DNA of 64,000 bases from Brevibacillus centrosporus (lineage in GTDB: Bacteria > Bacillota > Bacilli > Brevibacillales > Brevibacillaceae): positions 1 through 64,000 of the forward strand of contig NZ_RHHP01000045.1 of the NCBI RefSeq assembly GCF_003710815.1, given 5' to 3'. Positions 8,386-18,402 of the stretch are shown piece after piece. Every line of letters starts with the position of its first letter. The stretch's first letter is position 1. Below the pieces are notes generated by a model. The model was given only the letters and a program-made list of their open reading frames with translations, did no database searches and had not been told where the DNA came from. The position numbers were made by a program, and so were the translations under genes.

Positions 8386-9177
8386 TTAGTCGGTGAAAAC
8401 AGCCGAAGCCTTTCCAAGTCCGTCGAGACTCACGGTAATCTCGTCCCCGGGGGCTATCGATGTAGCTTCGCATAGCGCACCGCTCAAGACCACCTCCCCC
8501 GGTCGAATCGACTGTCCAGTTTCAGCCAGTTTGTTGGCCATCCACGCAATTGCTCTAGCGGGGTGCCCCATGACTGCTGCGCCTGTGCTTGTTGAGAGGA
8601 TGCGTCCGTTTTTCTTGAAAACCATGCCCATCAGACGCAGGTCCAAGCGTTCCGGTTTGTAGCAGGGTCCGCCTAAAATATACCCGGCTGAGGAGGCGTT
8701 ATCCGCAATGACGTCCAACAGCGTAAAGGAGAAATTGCGATAACGGCTATCGATGATCTCCAAGGCAGGCATGACATAGGCGGTTGCGTCGAGCACCTCG
8801 GCAACCGAGGCGGCGGGACCTTTTATTTCCCGTTTGAAAACAAAGGCAAGCTCCGGTTCGATCTTGGGATGGATAAACGCCTTGAGTGAAATCGGCGATT
8901 CCTCCGGCAATAGCATACGATCCAGCAGAACGCCGTACAGCGGTTCATCGACACCCATCATTTGCTGTTTGGCAACACTGGTGAGTCCCAGCTTGCGGCC
9001 TGAGATCCTGCTGTTTTCCGCTTGGCTCCTCAGCTCGACCACACGATTCTGGATTCGATACGCCAAGTCTGAAGTCAATTCAGGGTAGCGGTCGACCATC
9101 CTATCCACTTCGAAGGCTTCCCGTTCCGCTTTGAACAGGATCGACGCGATTTTCTCGATCAGTTCTGTTTCTCCCAA
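8386..9177 (-). CDS. dmpH: 4-oxalocrotonate decarboxylase (fumarylacetoacetase/hydratase fold)
   Basis: A 263-residue protein of the 2-keto-4-pentenoate hydratase/4-oxalocrotonate decarboxylase family. I place the start at TTG 9177: AAGGGGGAG lies 6 nt upstream, the resulting length is normal for DmpH, and the longer frame overlaps the aldolase gene. The IEPELAFVFKREIKGP and AVMGHPARAIAWMANKL stretches carry the metal-binding and active-site signature of the family. It would decarboxylate 2-oxo-3-hexenedioate to 2-hydroxypenta-2,4-dienoate with the hydratase paralogue as partner. Decarboxylase rather than hydratase is inferred from the dmpEFGHI gene order. Confidence 0.85.
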   Translation of the reverse strand: MGETELIEKIASILFKAEREAFEVDRMVDRYPELTSDLAYRIQNRVVELRSQAENSRISGRKLGLTSVAKQQMMGVDEPLYGVLLDRMLLPEESPISLKAFIHPKIEPELAFVFKREIKGPAASVAEVLDATAYVMPALEIIDSRYRNFSFTLLDVIADNASSAGYILGGPCYKPERLDLRLMGMVFKKNGRILSTSTGAAVMGHPARAIAWMANKLAETGQSIRPGEVVLSGALCEATSIAPGDEITVSLDGLGKASAVFTD

Positions 9178-9205
9178 CGAATGCTCCCCCTTACTTTCAA
9201 TTCGA

Positions 9206-10219
9206 TCATCTGTTTTTTGCAAGCATGGAGGCTACTTCCACAATCAAGTCCTCCTGACCCCCAACCGCCTGGCGCCTACCCAATTCAATCAAGATGTCAC
9301 GTTCATCCACATTGAATTTTTCTGCAGCTGCCTGCGTATGCAAGAGAAAGCTGGAGTATACCCCGGAATAGCCCATGATTAGACTCCCACCCGTAATCTC
9401 TTGTGGGCGCGGCATGAACTTGGCCACCACTTGATTGGCCACATCCATGATCGGATAAAGGGCAATGTCCGTTCGATAGCCCAAACGGTCAAGCACAGCG
9501 ACCATGACTTCCGTCTGGGTGTTGCCGCTGCCCGCTCCCAAACAACGGAGGCTTCCGTCGATATAGGTCGCGCCTGCTTCGATTGCGGCCAGCGTATTCG
9601 CCATCGCAAGGGAAAGGTTATTATGTCCGTGGAAGCCGATCTCGCAAGACAAATGTTGGCGCAGGGCAGATATCCGCTCTCTGGTTTCATGGGGAAGCAG
9701 CGCTCCGGCTGAATCTGTGGCATAGACGATTTCGGCTCCGTAGCTTTCAAATAACTTCGCCTGTTCGACTAGCTTTTCGACTGGAGCCATGTGCGCCATC
9801 ATCAAGAAGCCAACCGTTTTCAGCCCCAGCTTACGACCTAGCTCGATGTGTTGCTTTGCCACGTCCGCTTCCGTGACATGCGTAGCGACGCGAACCATCT
9901 TTGCACCCGCTTGGACCGCTTCTTCCAGATTTTCTTGAATGCCGATGCCAGGCAGCAGAAGAACGGATATTTTCGCCTGCTTGCATTCTTCCGCTGCCGC
10001 GGCAATCAGTTCCATCTCATCTACAGCGGACAATCCGTACTGAAGGGAGGATCCGCCCAGGCCATCGCCATGTGAGACTTCAAAAAACTCAACGCCCGCT
10101 GTATCAAGCCCGCGAGCTACCGCGCGAACCTGTTCCTCTGTAAAAGCGTGTTTCATCGAATGGCTGCCATCGCGCAACGTCACATCGAGAAGATGGAGTT
10201 TGGATTGGGTTGCAGTCAT
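9206..10219 (-). CDS. dmpG: 4-hydroxy-2-oxovalerate aldolase
   Basis: A 337-residue DmpG/BphI-type class II aldolase. LLDVTLRDGSHSMKHAF near the N-terminus carries the catalytic Arg-Asp and His, and GFHGHNNLSLAMAN gives the metal-binding HxH. The start chosen is ATG 10219, with GGAGGGAG upstream; a longer frame runs into the dehydrogenase gene. It splits 4-hydroxy-2-oxovalerate to pyruvate and acetaldehyde and normally forms a channelling complex with the acylating acetaldehyde dehydrogenase encoded 22 nt upstream. Domain order and length are normal. Confidence 0.95.
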   Translation of the reverse strand: MTATQSKLHLLDVTLRDGSHSMKHAFTEEQVRAVARGLDTAGVEFFEVSHGDGLGGSSLQYGLSAVDEMELIAAAAEECKQAKISVLLLPGIGIQENLEEAVQAGAKMVRVATHVTEADVAKQHIELGRKLGLKTVGFLMMAHMAPVEKLVEQAKLFESYGAEIVYATDSAGALLPHETRERISALRQHLSCEIGFHGHNNLSLAMANTLAAIEAGATYIDGSLRCLGAGSGNTQTEVMVAVLDRLGYRTDIALYPIMDVANQVVAKFMPRPQEITGGSLIMGYSGVYSSFLLHTQAAAEKFNVDERDILIELGRRQAVGGQEDLIVEVASMLAKNR

Positions 10220-10241
10220 TGTTCTTTTCTCCCTCCATTCC

Positions 10242-11123
10242 TTATGGCTTCCGTAACGTTGTTTTCTGTTTGGCGAATTCTTCGGCAACCTTCGTCGCAG
10301 CTGCTGTCATGATGTCGAGATTTCCGGAATAAGGAGGAAAAAAATCTCCGGCCCCTTCGACTTCAATGAAGACGGTCACACGGTTGCCTTCGAAAACGGG
10401 GTCGCTGATCAGTCGATAGCCTGGCACGTACGTTTGCACGGAAGCGACCATTTGGTGAATGGAGTCTACGATTTCCTCTTCTTTCCCTTTCTCCGAAAAC
10501 TGGGCGTGGACGGTGTCACGCATCATGATCGGCGGCTCTGCCGGATTCAGAATGATGATCGCTTTTCCTTTTTTCGCCCCGCCAATGATCTCAATTCCTC
10601 GTGCAGTCGTTCTGGTAAACTCGTCGATGTTGGCCCGGGTCCCGGGACCGGCACTTTTACTGGCTACGGTGGCCACGATCTCACCGTACTCCACTTCAGA
10701 TACGCGGTTGATTGCGTGTACAATCGGGATTGTCGCTTGACCGCCGCACGTAATCATGTTCACATTGGGCGAATCCAGATGTTCGCCGAGGTTGACGGAA
10801 GGTACGACGAACGGTCCTTTTGCTGCCGGTGTCAAATCGATGATCTGCTTGTTGATGGCTCGCAGCATTGAGTCATGGCGGATGTGTGTTTTCGCTGAAG
10901 TCGCATCAAAGACGATGTTCGCCAGCTCCGGTCGTTCCAAAAATCCCTCGATCCCATTTTCGATCACGTGATAGCCGTGCGCCCGTGCACGACGCAGTCC
11001 TTCCGACTCAGGATCGATGCCAATCATGACACCTACCTCCAGCCATTCACTTCGCTCGATTTTATACATCAAGTCCGTGCCAATATTGCCAGAACCGAGG
11101 ATCGCTACTTTGACCTTGCTCAT
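10242..11123 (-). CDS. dmpF: acetaldehyde dehydrogenase (acylating)
   Basis: A 293-residue DmpF/BphJ-type enzyme that converts the channelled acetaldehyde, NAD and CoA to acetyl-CoA. The Rossmann motif GSGNIG (residues 10-15) and the active-site Cys126 in [12 protein letters not shown] are clear; [28 protein letters not shown] is typical of the C-terminal half. The start codon overlaps the hydratase stop by 4 nt (ATGA), giving translational coupling. The aldolase follows 22 nt downstream, the usual partner order. Confidence 0.95.
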   Translation of the reverse strand: MSKVKVAILGSGNIGTDLMYKIERSEWLEVGVMIGIDPESEGLRRARAHGYHVIENGIEGFLERPELANIVFDATSAKTHIRHDSMLRAINKQIIDLTPAAKGPFVVPSVNLGEHLDSPNVNMITCGGQATIPIVHAINRVSEVEYGEIVATVASKSAGPGTRANIDEFTRTTARGIEIIGGAKKGKAIIILNPAEPPIMMRDTVHAQFSEKGKEEEIVDSIHQMVASVQTYVPGYRLISDPVFEGNRVTVFIEVEGAGDFFPPYSGNLDIMTAAATKVAEEFAKQKTTLRKP

Positions 11124-11923
11124 TTTTTTGTATCCTTCCCCTCTCCAAACTTGACAGTGACTGACCCGATATGGGCGAATTCAGCGGAATACGTATCACC
11201 GGCTTGTATGGGTACGGCAGCGCTTAGGGCACCGGATAAAATGACTTCGCCCGCTCTGAGCGGGATGCCGAACTCACCGATCGCGTTCGCCAGCCAAACG
11301 ACAGCGTGAATGGGATTTCCCATGACGGCTGCACCCGCTGCGGTTGCGATCTGCTCTCCGTTTCGGCTAAAAACCATGCCGATGTGGTGCAGATCCAAAT
11401 CATTCAGTGAGGTCGGCTTGCCGCCGAGGATCGCCCGAGCGGAGGAACCATTGTCCGCAACCGTGTCCTCAAATTTGATTTTCCAGTCACGAATGCGGCT
11501 GTCCACGATTTCAAACACGGGTATGACATATGCGGTGGCATCCATCACATCTGTGACGGTGATGCCGGGACCTCGCAGCTCTTTTTGCAAAACAAACCCA
11601 ATCTCCGCTTCCAGCCTGGGCTGGATCAATCGTTCGAGAGAAATGGTATCTCCATCGACATGCATCATCGAATCCAGCAAATGCCCATAGTCAGGGGTCG
11701 CGACGTTAAACATCTTCTGCATGGCTTCGCTGGTCAATCCGATTTTCTTTCCGACAACGGTTGCCCCATGTGCGACTTTGGCCTGGATCTGCGCGAGTTG
11801 AATCTCATAGGCGTCTTTGACAGAAATTTCGGGGTAGGTTGTCGTCAGTGGTTCAAGCGTACTCCCATTGCGCTGCGCTTCCAGCAGTTGATCGGCGATC
11901 TTTACATGATTGATTCTTGCCAT
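11120..11923 (-). CDS. dmpE: 2-hydroxypenta-2,4-dienoate hydratase
   Basis: A 267-residue hydratase of the MhpD/DmpE family, paralogous to the decarboxylase at 8386-9177. The signature stretches [34 protein letters not shown] and [23 protein letters not shown] are present. It hydrates 2-hydroxypentadienoate, produced by either the hydrolytic or the oxalocrotonate branch, to 4-hydroxy-2-oxovalerate. As the first gene of the dmpEFGHI block it is assigned as the hydratase by synteny. The ribosome site upstream of ATG 11923 is weak (GGATGTG). Confidence 0.9.
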   Translation of the reverse strand: MARINHVKIADQLLEAQRNGSTLEPLTTTYPEISVKDAYEIQLAQIQAKVAHGATVVGKKIGLTSEAMQKMFNVATPDYGHLLDSMMHVDGDTISLERLIQPRLEAEIGFVLQKELRGPGITVTDVMDATAYVIPVFEIVDSRIRDWKIKFEDTVADNGSSARAILGGKPTSLNDLDLHHIGMVFSRNGEQIATAAGAAVMGNPIHAVVWLANAIGEFGIPLRAGEVILSGALSAAVPIQAGDTYSAEFAHIGSVTVKFGEGKDTKK

Positions 11924-12006
11924 TTGATTTCACATCCGCTCCCGTCTGATTCTCTCCATTTCCACTTTTTGATTCCCTAGGGTATTAAAAGCTGGAGACG
12001 AGTCCC

Positions 12007-12825
12007 CTATTGCTGGAAAAATTGAATTACCTGTTCGCAAAACGGTTTTGTTTTTTCAATCTGGGTCCAGTGTCCGCATTGGGAAAAGACATGCAGCTGT
12101 GCATTGGGCAACAATTGTGCCAGCTTCCAGCTTGTCTGTTCGATGGGAATGATGTGGTCTTCCCTGCCGTGTATCAGCAAAACGGGACTCGTGATCCCTT
12201 TTAAGGCTTCTTCACTCAATGCAAGCGCATCGACGTGCCGCTGACGAGGCGCCGGAAACATGGCAGAGAACGATTCTTGAAACCCTTCCTGCATACTCGC
12301 TTGATAACGCAGCTCTACAAGGTCATCGTTATCCGCCATGGATGGATCACTGGAAAAAGTACGGACCAGACGCTTCATGTTCTCAAAACTCGGCGTATAT
12401 CCCCAGACATCATCCAACTCCTTCGTAATGGGAAAAGAAATGCCGACACTGCCCATCAACACCAGTTTTTTGACCAAATCAGGCCTTCGATGGGCGAGAT
12501 GAAGGGCGAGCGCACCCCCCATGGAATTTCCGATGATGGAGAGCTGTGGCAGGTCATTTGCTTCAATGAACGAAATCATGTGATTGACCCATAGATCAAC
12601 TGAGTATTGGATTTCCTTTGGCCGCTCTGTATATCCGAAGCCGACGACATCTGGCGCATACAGGTGATAATGCTTCGACAAGAGGGGAAACACCAGACGC
12701 CAATTGGCCCACGCGGATACCCCCGGCCCTGAACCGTGAATCAGCAAAATCGGCTCCCCCCGTCCTTCCTCATGAAAATGCGTCATGATGCCGCCGGCTT
12801 CCATAAATTTTCCCTGTTCACCCAA
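12007..12825 (-). CDS. dmpD: 2-hydroxymuconic semialdehyde hydrolase
   Basis: A 272-residue C-C bond hydrolase with HGSGPGVSAWANW (oxyanion loop), nucleophile Ser101 in GNSMGG, acid in HGREDHIIP and His in CGHWTQIEK. It starts at TTG 12825, with GGAG 9 nt upstream. It cleaves the ring-fission product hydrolytically to 2-hydroxypentadienoate and a carboxylic acid, the branch used when the product is a ketone such as that from methylcatechol. With the dehydrogenase branch also present, the island can handle both substituted and unsubstituted catechols. Confidence 0.9.
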   Translation of the reverse strand: MGEQGKFMEAGGIMTHFHEEGRGEPILLIHGSGPGVSAWANWRLVFPLLSKHYHLYAPDVVGFGYTERPKEIQYSVDLWVNHMISFIEANDLPQLSIIGNSMGGALALHLAHRRPDLVKKLVLMGSVGISFPITKELDDVWGYTPSFENMKRLVRTFSSDPSMADNDDLVELRYQASMQEGFQESFSAMFPAPRQRHVDALALSEEALKGITSPVLLIHGREDHIIPIEQTSWKLAQLLPNAQLHVFSQCGHWTQIEKTKPFCEQVIQFFQQ

Positions 12826-12938
12826 TTTCGACCACTCCCTATCCCCATTTAATTTTGTTCAGAGGAAAAGCAGAAGCACCTCACCCCTGCTTCCTCCTTT
12901 GTCTATCTGTTTTTGAAAGCTTTGCGTTCAGCCCACGC

Positions 12939-13907
12939 TTACACCTTGGCCGGTTCAATGACGGGCGTGCCGTACATGAAAAACTCGGCTGGCAGCGGCG
13001 AACCGTACCAGATGATCCCTTTTTCCAGCTGTTCTTCTTTCCAGGTGACGGGCTGCCACGCCGGGTCAAAGATCAGATAGCCGGCGTCACCGAACAGCTC
13101 CACGCGATTTCCACCGGGCTCGACCACATACAGGAAGTAGGCCTGACTCACCCCGTGCTTGCCGGGACCAGCCTCGATCTTGATCCCATTTTCCGTGAAG
13201 ATATCGGCAATGTCGGACAGATGCTGCGGATACCCGTACCAGTAGCAAAGATGGTGCAGCCGTCCCCGCCCGCCCAGCTGATCCCCCATGAAGGCAAGCT
13301 CGTGGACCAATGGGCTCACGCTCAACCAAGCCGCCGCTTCACTTTGATTGTTCATCACGATGTTTTCCCGCAGCCGGAAGCCGAGCTGATCCATGAGGAA
13401 GCTGCGGTTCTCCGTGACATCGCTGGCCAGCAGGTTGACGTGGTCCAGGCGACGAACGGGTACGCCGCGCAACGGCTTTTTCTGTGGTCGGCTTAGCAGT
13501 TGACTCTTTTTCTCTTCGGGAGCCTGATAGTATTCGACATCCCACAAAATCTCCATCTGGTGACCGTCGGGGGTGACAAACTGATACGCCGCCCCGTGGC
13601 CCAGATCCCCGTCGATCCACTTTTGTCCGTACCCGCTGGCATCCAGCGCCTGCACGCGGCGCTCCAACGCCGTTTCGGAACTTGCCCGCCAGGCCACATG
13701 CCCCATCCCCGGCTCCTTCGCTTCCGTAATTTTCAGGGTGTGGTGGTAAAAGTCTTCATAGGCGCGCAGGTAGACCGACTGCCCTTGACGGGTCGTTTCT
13801 TCCATCCCCAGCAGTTCCTTGAAAAACCACAAGGTCTCATCCGGTTTCGGCGAATAAATTTCTACGTGGGCAAGTTGGGCGACATCAAAAATGGGTTCCT
13901 TGGACAT
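12939..13907 (-). CDS. extradiol catechol 2,3-dioxygenase, copy B
   Basis: A 322-residue VOC-fold extradiol dioxygenase. Fe(II) ligands: H156 (RRLDHVNLL), H218 or H219 (RLHHLCY) and E270 ([11 protein letters not shown]). The start ATG 13907 follows GAGGAGGAA; a longer TTG frame would begin before the ribosome site. The protein is residue-for-residue identical to the product of 16547-17515, while the DNA differs at scattered silent positions only. It lies upstream of the hydrolase gene. The size and motifs recall PheB-type catechol dioxygenases of Bacillales phenol degraders. Confidence 0.95.
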   Translation of the reverse strand: MSKEPIFDVAQLAHVEIYSPKPDETLWFFKELLGMEETTRQGQSVYLRAYEDFYHHTLKITEAKEPGMGHVAWRASSETALERRVQALDASGYGQKWIDGDLGHGAAYQFVTPDGHQMEILWDVEYYQAPEEKKSQLLSRPQKKPLRGVPVRRLDHVNLLASDVTENRSFLMDQLGFRLRENIVMNNQSEAAAWLSVSPLVHELAFMGDQLGGRGRLHHLCYWYGYPQHLSDIADIFTENGIKIEAGPGKHGVSQAYFLYVVEPGGNRVELFGDAGYLIFDPAWQPVTWKEEQLEKGIIWYGSPLPAEFFMYGTPVIEPAKV

Positions 13908-13933
13908 GCTTGATTCCTCCTCGTTTTTCAATC
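12939..13933. repeat. gene-length direct repeat, copy B
   Basis: The segment from the dioxygenase stop codon to about 27 bases beyond its start codon (including the ribosome site) recurs at 16547-17541 in the same orientation. Similarity ends abruptly at both edges. I count about 17-18 base differences, all silent. Confidence 0.9.
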
Positions 13934-13973
13934 ATTCTGAATTGTTTTTTGTATAGGAAGACAATCCATCCGC

Positions 13974-14645
13974 TTACGACGCTCCGCGACTTGCTTCACC
14001 ACCTTTCAATGAGTCTTGATGCAGCCATTTGACTAGGTCTCGTTGATTTTCCGGAGATATTTCATGCCCGACTGGATATGTGGTATAGGTTACGGAGGAA
14101 GAATGCTGCCGCAGGTATTCATCATTTTCACGACCGATCGTCACGGGGAAAATCGGGTCGAATTGTCCATCGGCAAGGAAGAAGGAAGTATCCGCAATGG
14201 GTTTGAGGGGGTATTCGTCTTTCACAAAAGCTGGAATGTAGCCATGCATGGCCCCAACACCTCGGATGGCATCTCCTAGAACCAAGGCAAGGGACATGCT
14301 CAGGACTGCGCCCTGGCTGAACCCTATCAAATATCTTTTTGCTGGATCGATCGGATAAGTAAAGGATGCATAATCGATAAAGCTCGTTAGCAGCTGTATG
14401 CTGGCATCAAATCGTACGCGCTCTGGCTTGCCATATTCTTTCATATAGTAATAGGCATAACCATTTTCGTAGGGAAGATGGCCTCGGACGCCCAATAGAA
14501 TGAAATCCTCTTTCAGATCCTCTACCAAAGCCAAGATGTCTTCTTCGTTGTACCCGATGCCATGCAACGCAAAAACAGCTGGATATTTCTTACCCGGTTC
14601 CATTTGTGATGGGGTATGAAGCTTATAGGTAAATGGAAGATTCAT
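13974..14645 (-). CDS. phospholipase/carboxylesterase-like alpha/beta hydrolase (MhqD-like)
   Basis: A 223-residue serine hydrolase of the phospholipase/carboxylesterase family. FALHGIGYNEED gives the oxyanion region, GFSQGAVLSMSLAL holds the nucleophile Ser, ADGQFDPIFP the Asp and YPVGHEISPENQ the His. The start is placed at ATG 14645, which has AGGGG 10 nt upstream; an ATG 18 nt further up lacks a ribosome site. In Bacillus subtilis the related MhqD belongs to a catechol/quinone stress regulon. Its place between an HpaB gene and a dioxygenase suggests ester-substrate entry or quinone protection, which is an inference. Confidence 0.8.
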   Translation of the reverse strand: MNLPFTYKLHTPSQMEPGKKYPAVFALHGIGYNEEDILALVEDLKEDFILLGVRGHLPYENGYAYYYMKEYGKPERVRFDASIQLLTSFIDYASFTYPIDPAKRYLIGFSQGAVLSMSLALVLGDAIRGVGAMHGYIPAFVKDEYPLKPIADTSFFLADGQFDPIFPVTIGRENDEYLRQHSSSVTYTTYPVGHEISPENQRDLVKWLHQDSLKGGEASRGAS

Positions 14646-14681
14646 TCCATATGCACCCCTCATGAAAATTTCATGGCTACG

Positions 14682-14925
14682 CTACAATCGCAAGGCCAAC
14701 CACCCATTCTTGCTGAATGGTTCTGCCACGGAGTCCACGCTGAGACTCCGTGACCGTTTATCGTTTGCCGATGAGATAATGGTAAAATGAGAAATCAACG
14801 CTTTTTCGTCCAATAGCTCGAGAAGCACCAACTGGTCCCCCTCCAGATCGCTGAAGGTCACGCGGCGCATGCCTAGATCGGGAAACTCGCTGGCTCCCAG
14901 GTGAACAGAGTCGGCTAGAATCTTG
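14682..14925 (-). pseudogene. remnant of a VOC-superfamily gene
   Basis: Between the esterase and HpaB genes an open minus-strand frame reads HLGASEFPDLGMRRVTFSD followed by LEGDQLVLLELLDE, which looks like the last beta strands of a glyoxalase/extradiol (VOC) domain (pattern FxDPDGNxLELxE). The frame is open up to the HpaB stop codon, has no N-terminal half and no good start. I take it as a C-terminal leftover of a dioxygenase-family gene lost by deletion. A new short gene cannot be excluded. Confidence 0.4.
14727..14752. repeat. 9-bp inverted repeat hairpin inside the VOC remnant
   Basis: CACGGAGTC and GACTCCGTG are perfectly complementary with an 8-nt loop. No T-run follows on either strand, so termination is doubtful; it could stabilise or process the polycistronic mRNA between the HpaB and esterase genes. 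Confidence 0.5.
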
Positions 14926-16488
14926 TTAGGCTTGGGGCGATGTCATTTTGTTATCGTAGTAGCCTTTCACTCGGTTCACGTCATCCGGGTTGATCCAGGT
15001 AGGGTCTGTCCAGCCTTCCAGATCGTATTCACTCATGCATTGTTCCGCAAATTCCTTGAATCCGGCAGCGCTGCCTTTTGCCATCGCGTCGAGTAAAATT
15101 TCCAAGCGGCTGTTTTCGTGATTGCCGCCGTAGTTTCGCTCGTACAGCTCATGGCGACCGGCGAATTCACTACCGATTGAATCCCAGAGCAGCTTGATCA
15201 GCTTAATTTTGCTAAGTGCATCGTAGTCATTCGATCCGCGGTACAATTTATCCAGGTACGGTCTCAGCTCCGGATTTTTAAAGTCCTCAGCGCTAGATGG
15301 CTGTACGATCAATGCGCCGGCCATGATGTTTTGTATAATTTCCATTACCTTCGGATAGGCGATCGCAGACATGACCCGGTAGCAGAGCGCCGCATCAAAA
15401 TTGGGAAGCACAGTGCCTTTCGTACCCTGATCAGGGTCCGTAGCCATGGCTGTGCTGAGCGACCAGAATAAGCTGCGCCATGCCAGCACTTCCCCCACAT
15501 TTACTTGCACGCCACGGAATTGGATCGTGCCGGTTGTTTCCAATCCTTTCAACAACAGACCTGTCAGGAAGTCCAGCTTGACGGCAAAGCGGGTACAACC
15601 TTGGAGCAGGGCTCGATGCAGAAATCCGGATTTCAGGAAGAAGTTATTTGCCGTTTCCAGATCCCGGTAGACGATCACATTTTCCCATGGGATGAGCACT
15701 TTATCAAAAATCAGTACCGCATCATTTTCATCCATCCTGCTGGAAAGTGGGTAATCAAACGGACTTCCTGTCATTGCTGCTTTCAGCTCATACGAGGGAC
15801 GAGTCAGCAGTTTGACTCCTGGTGCATCCATCTGGACAACCAACGCGACAGCGAATTCCTCTTTTTGAACCGGTGTATTTCCGTAGTTGGCTACGAAATT
15901 GTAGTTGGTCAGAGCCGAGCCTGTTGCGACCATCTTCGAACCGCTCACGATCAAACCAGCGTCCGTTTCCTTCTCTACGTGTACAAACACGTCCCCTACT
16001 TCGTGAATCGGCTTGTGCCTATCGACTGGTGGATTGACGATCGCATGGTTGAAGAACAGGACTTTTTCCTGCGCCTCCTTATACCACCGGCGAGCGTTAT
16101 TTTGATATTGTCCGTAAAACTCAGGATTGGTTCCGAGCGTTCCGAGAAAGGAGGCTTTGTAATCTGGGCTGCGGCCCATCCATCCATAGTTAAGCCGCGC
16201 CCAGGCTGCGATGGCATCACGCGCTTCCAGCATCTCCTGCGCTGTTCTGCTGGACCTGAAAAACTTATGAGTGAACCCACCATTTCCCGTATCTGTTTCT
16301 GTCGTCAGAACATTGCGATATTTCGGATCGTGCAGTGCATCATACAGCCGTGCGTTTGAGCGAGCCGCGTTTCGGAACGCCGGGTGATCCACTACACTCT
16401 TTATTTTCTCCCCATTGAGCCAAATTTCACGGCCATCATCCAGACTGTCGAGGTACTCCTTGCCGGTAAACGGTTTGTTCTGTTCCAT
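14926..16488 (-). CDS. HpaB-family flavin-dependent phenol/4-hydroxyphenylacetate hydroxylase, large component 1
   Basis: A 520-residue FADH2-dependent aromatic hydroxylase (HpaB/PheA1/TftD family), which adds a second hydroxyl next to a phenolic [23 protein letters not shown] at the N-terminus, [15 protein letters not shown], the NPPVDRHKP and [26 protein letters not shown] core and the C-terminal [16 protein letters not shown] are family hallmarks. ATG 16488 sits 6 nt after AGGGGGAG. Reduced FAD must come from a partner reductase; the only HpaC-type gene in the window is at 18403. It is a clear paralogue of 18885-20393 but not near-identical, so the two may differ in substrate. Phenol, cresol or 4-hydroxyphenylacetate are all possible. 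Confidence 0.92.
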   Translation of the reverse strand: MEQNKPFTGKEYLDSLDDGREIWLNGEKIKSVVDHPAFRNAARSNARLYDALHDPKYRNVLTTETDTGNGGFTHKFFRSSRTAQEMLEARDAIAAWARLNYGWMGRSPDYKASFLGTLGTNPEFYGQYQNNARRWYKEAQEKVLFFNHAIVNPPVDRHKPIHEVGDVFVHVEKETDAGLIVSGSKMVATGSALTNYNFVANYGNTPVQKEEFAVALVVQMDAPGVKLLTRPSYELKAAMTGSPFDYPLSSRMDENDAVLIFDKVLIPWENVIVYRDLETANNFFLKSGFLHRALLQGCTRFAVKLDFLTGLLLKGLETTGTIQFRGVQVNVGEVLAWRSLFWSLSTAMATDPDQGTKGTVLPNFDAALCYRVMSAIAYPKVMEIIQNIMAGALIVQPSSAEDFKNPELRPYLDKLYRGSNDYDALSKIKLIKLLWDSIGSEFAGRHELYERNYGGNHENSRLEILLDAMAKGSAAGFKEFAEQCMSEYDLEGWTDPTWINPDDVNRVKGYYDNKMTSPQA

Positions 16489-16546
16489 TTTCATCTCCCC
16501 CTATCTTTGTTTTCGCGCTTTTTGGCGGATTTCGGTCAACCGACTG

Positions 16547-17515
16547 TTACACCTTGGCCGGTTCAATGACGGGCGTGCCGTACATGAAAAACTCGGCTGG
16601 CAGCGGTGAACCGTACCAGATGATCCCTTTTTCCAGCTGTTCTTCTTTCCAGGTGACCGGTTGCCATGCCGGATCAAAGATCAGATAGCCGGCGTCCCCG
16701 AACAGCTCCACGCGATTTCCACCGGGCTCGACCACATACAGGAAGTAGGCCTGACTCACCCCGTGCTTGCCGGGACCAGCCTCGATCTTGATCCCATTTT
16801 CCGTGAAGATATCGGCAATGTCGGACAGATGCTGCGGATAGCCGTACCAGTAGCAAAGATGGTGCAGCCGTCCCCGCCCGCCCAGCTGATCCCCCATGAA
16901 GGCAAGCTCGTGGACCAATGGGCTCACGCTCAACCAAGCCGCCGCTTCACTTTGATTGTTCATCACGATGTTTTCCCGCAGCCGGAAGCCGAGCTGATCC
17001 ATGAGGAAGCTGCGGTTCTCCGTGACATCGCTAGCCAGCAGGTTGACGTGGTCCAGGCGACGAACAGGTACGCCGCGCAACGGCTTTTTCTGTGGCCGGC
17101 TCAGCAGTTGACTCTTTTTCTCTTCGGGAGCCTGATAGTATTCGACATCCCACAAAATCTCCATCTGGTGACCGTCGGGGGTGACAAACTGATACGCCGC
17201 CCCGTGGCCCAGATCCCCGTCAATCCACTTTTGGCCGTACCCGCTGGCATCCAGCGCCTGCACCCGGCGCTCCAACGCCGTTTCGGAACTCGCCCGCCAG
17301 GCCACATGCCCCATCCCCGGCTCCTTCGCTTCCGTAATTTTCAGGGTGTGGTGGTAAAAGTCTTCATAGGCGCGCAGGTAGACCGACTGCCCTTGACGGG
17401 TCGTTTCTTCCATCCCTAGCAGTTCCTTGAAAAACCACAAGGTCTCATCCGGTTTCGGCGAATAAATTTCTACGTGGGCAAGTTGGGCGACATCAAAAAT
17501 GGGCTCTTTGGACAT
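16547..17515 (-). CDS. extradiol catechol 2,3-dioxygenase, copy A
   Basis: The second gene for the same 322-residue extradiol dioxygenase as at 12939-13907, with an identical amino-acid sequence and ligands H156, H218 or H219 and E270. The start is ATG 17515 after GAGGAGGAA; this leaves a 20-nt gap to the FAD-synthetase-like gene upstream, whereas the longer frame would overlap it. Being nearer to the promoter and to hpaC it is likely to be the more strongly expressed copy. All nucleotide differences from copy B are silent. Confidence 0.95.
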   Translation of the reverse strand: MSKEPIFDVAQLAHVEIYSPKPDETLWFFKELLGMEETTRQGQSVYLRAYEDFYHHTLKITEAKEPGMGHVAWRASSETALERRVQALDASGYGQKWIDGDLGHGAAYQFVTPDGHQMEILWDVEYYQAPEEKKSQLLSRPQKKPLRGVPVRRLDHVNLLASDVTENRSFLMDQLGFRLRENIVMNNQSEAAAWLSVSPLVHELAFMGDQLGGRGRLHHLCYWYGYPQHLSDIADIFTENGIKIEAGPGKHGVSQAYFLYVVEPGGNRVELFGDAGYLIFDPAWQPVTWKEEQLEKGIIWYGSPLPAEFFMYGTPVIEPAKV

Positions 17516-17541
17516 GCTTGATTCCTCCTCGTTTTTCAAAT
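16547..17541. repeat. gene-length direct repeat, copy A
   Basis: Partner of the repeat at 12939-13933. The repeat includes the ribosome site and ends within a few bases of the coding region on both sides. About 2.6 kb (HpaB gene, VOC remnant, esterase) separates the copies, so recombination between them could delete that segment. Confidence 0.9.
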
Positions 17542-18372
17542 CTTTTTCAGCCATTTCATTTGCAGCGTTTCCCCATGCATGCTTTTCGGGAAGTCGTGCA
17601 ATTCAATCCGAAGTTTGTGGATATGGTTACTCTGTTTTGCGATGGAAGCGATTCCATGAATGAGCTGATTCTCATACGCTACTTCTACCTCATAGCTTCC
17701 TTCTACAGGCAGCGTGTAGCCTGGGTCTGGGACAACTTCAGCAATGACGCTTCTATGCTGGCTTCCGTCCCCAGTAAACTTGGACAGCGTTCCTCTGGTC
17801 TCGTAATACGTTCCAAGATATTGAGGGATCGCACTTACACATCCTGCTTTCAGCAGTTCCCGGATCAAGGTAGAACTCACTTTCTTTCCTTCCCATTCGA
17901 TTTCCGGTATGGTCGTGACAGGTATCTGCCCCTTTACTTCTACTTCCATGGTGCTCATGTTGCCTTGGCCTTGATATCCATAAGTAAAATCAAAACCGGC
18001 AACCACATGCTCCGCCTGCAAACCGATGATGTATCGTTCCACAAATTCCTTGGATGGAAGCCTGGCAAACTCCCGATCGAACCGGATGACATAGAGGATG
18101 TCTACCTCCAGTTGCTCCAGCAGCTTTTCCTTTTTGGAAAATGGTGTCAAATACTCGACAACCTCCCTTCCCTTGCTCAGCACCTCTTTCGGATGTGGAA
18201 AGAATGTGATGACAGCCAGCTTAACATTACGTTTCCTCGCCAGCCTTTTCGCGCAATGGATCACACCGCGATGCCCATGGTGAACTCCATCGAAAAAGCC
18301 AAGTGCCATCACACAAGGTTCAGCATCAGTGAATGAAATGGTTGGACAATGTGTTATGTGCACGGTTTTCAA
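17536..18372 (-). CDS. FAD synthetase-like protein (RibF N-terminal type, degenerate kinase half)
   Basis: A 278-residue RibF-family protein. The FMN adenylyltransferase half is intact: [14 protein letters not shown] (HxGH nucleotidyl-transfer motif), [23 protein letters not shown] and [13 protein letters not shown]. The riboflavin kinase half is short and lacks the GxPTANI motif, so a monofunctional FMN adenylyltransferase is likely. It starts at TTG 18372 with AAGGAG 9 nt upstream. It lies between the flavin reductase and a dioxygenase in an operon with two FAD-dependent hydroxylases, so its probable job is to raise the FAD pool when the pathway is on. This placement is an inference about role; the family call is firm. 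Confidence 0.85.
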   Translation of the reverse strand: MKTVHITHCPTISFTDAEPCVMALGFFDGVHHGHRGVIHCAKRLARKRNVKLAVITFFPHPKEVLSKGREVVEYLTPFSKKEKLLEQLEVDILYVIRFDREFARLPSKEFVERYIIGLQAEHVVAGFDFTYGYQGQGNMSTMEVEVKGQIPVTTIPEIEWEGKKVSSTLIRELLKAGCVSAIPQYLGTYYETRGTLSKFTGDGSQHRSVIAEVVPDPGYTLPVEGSYEVEVAYENQLIHGIASIAKQSNHIHKLRIELHDFPKSMHGETLQMKWLKKI

Positions 18373-18402
18373 ATGAATGGACTCCTTTTTCTGGCGACTT
18401 CG

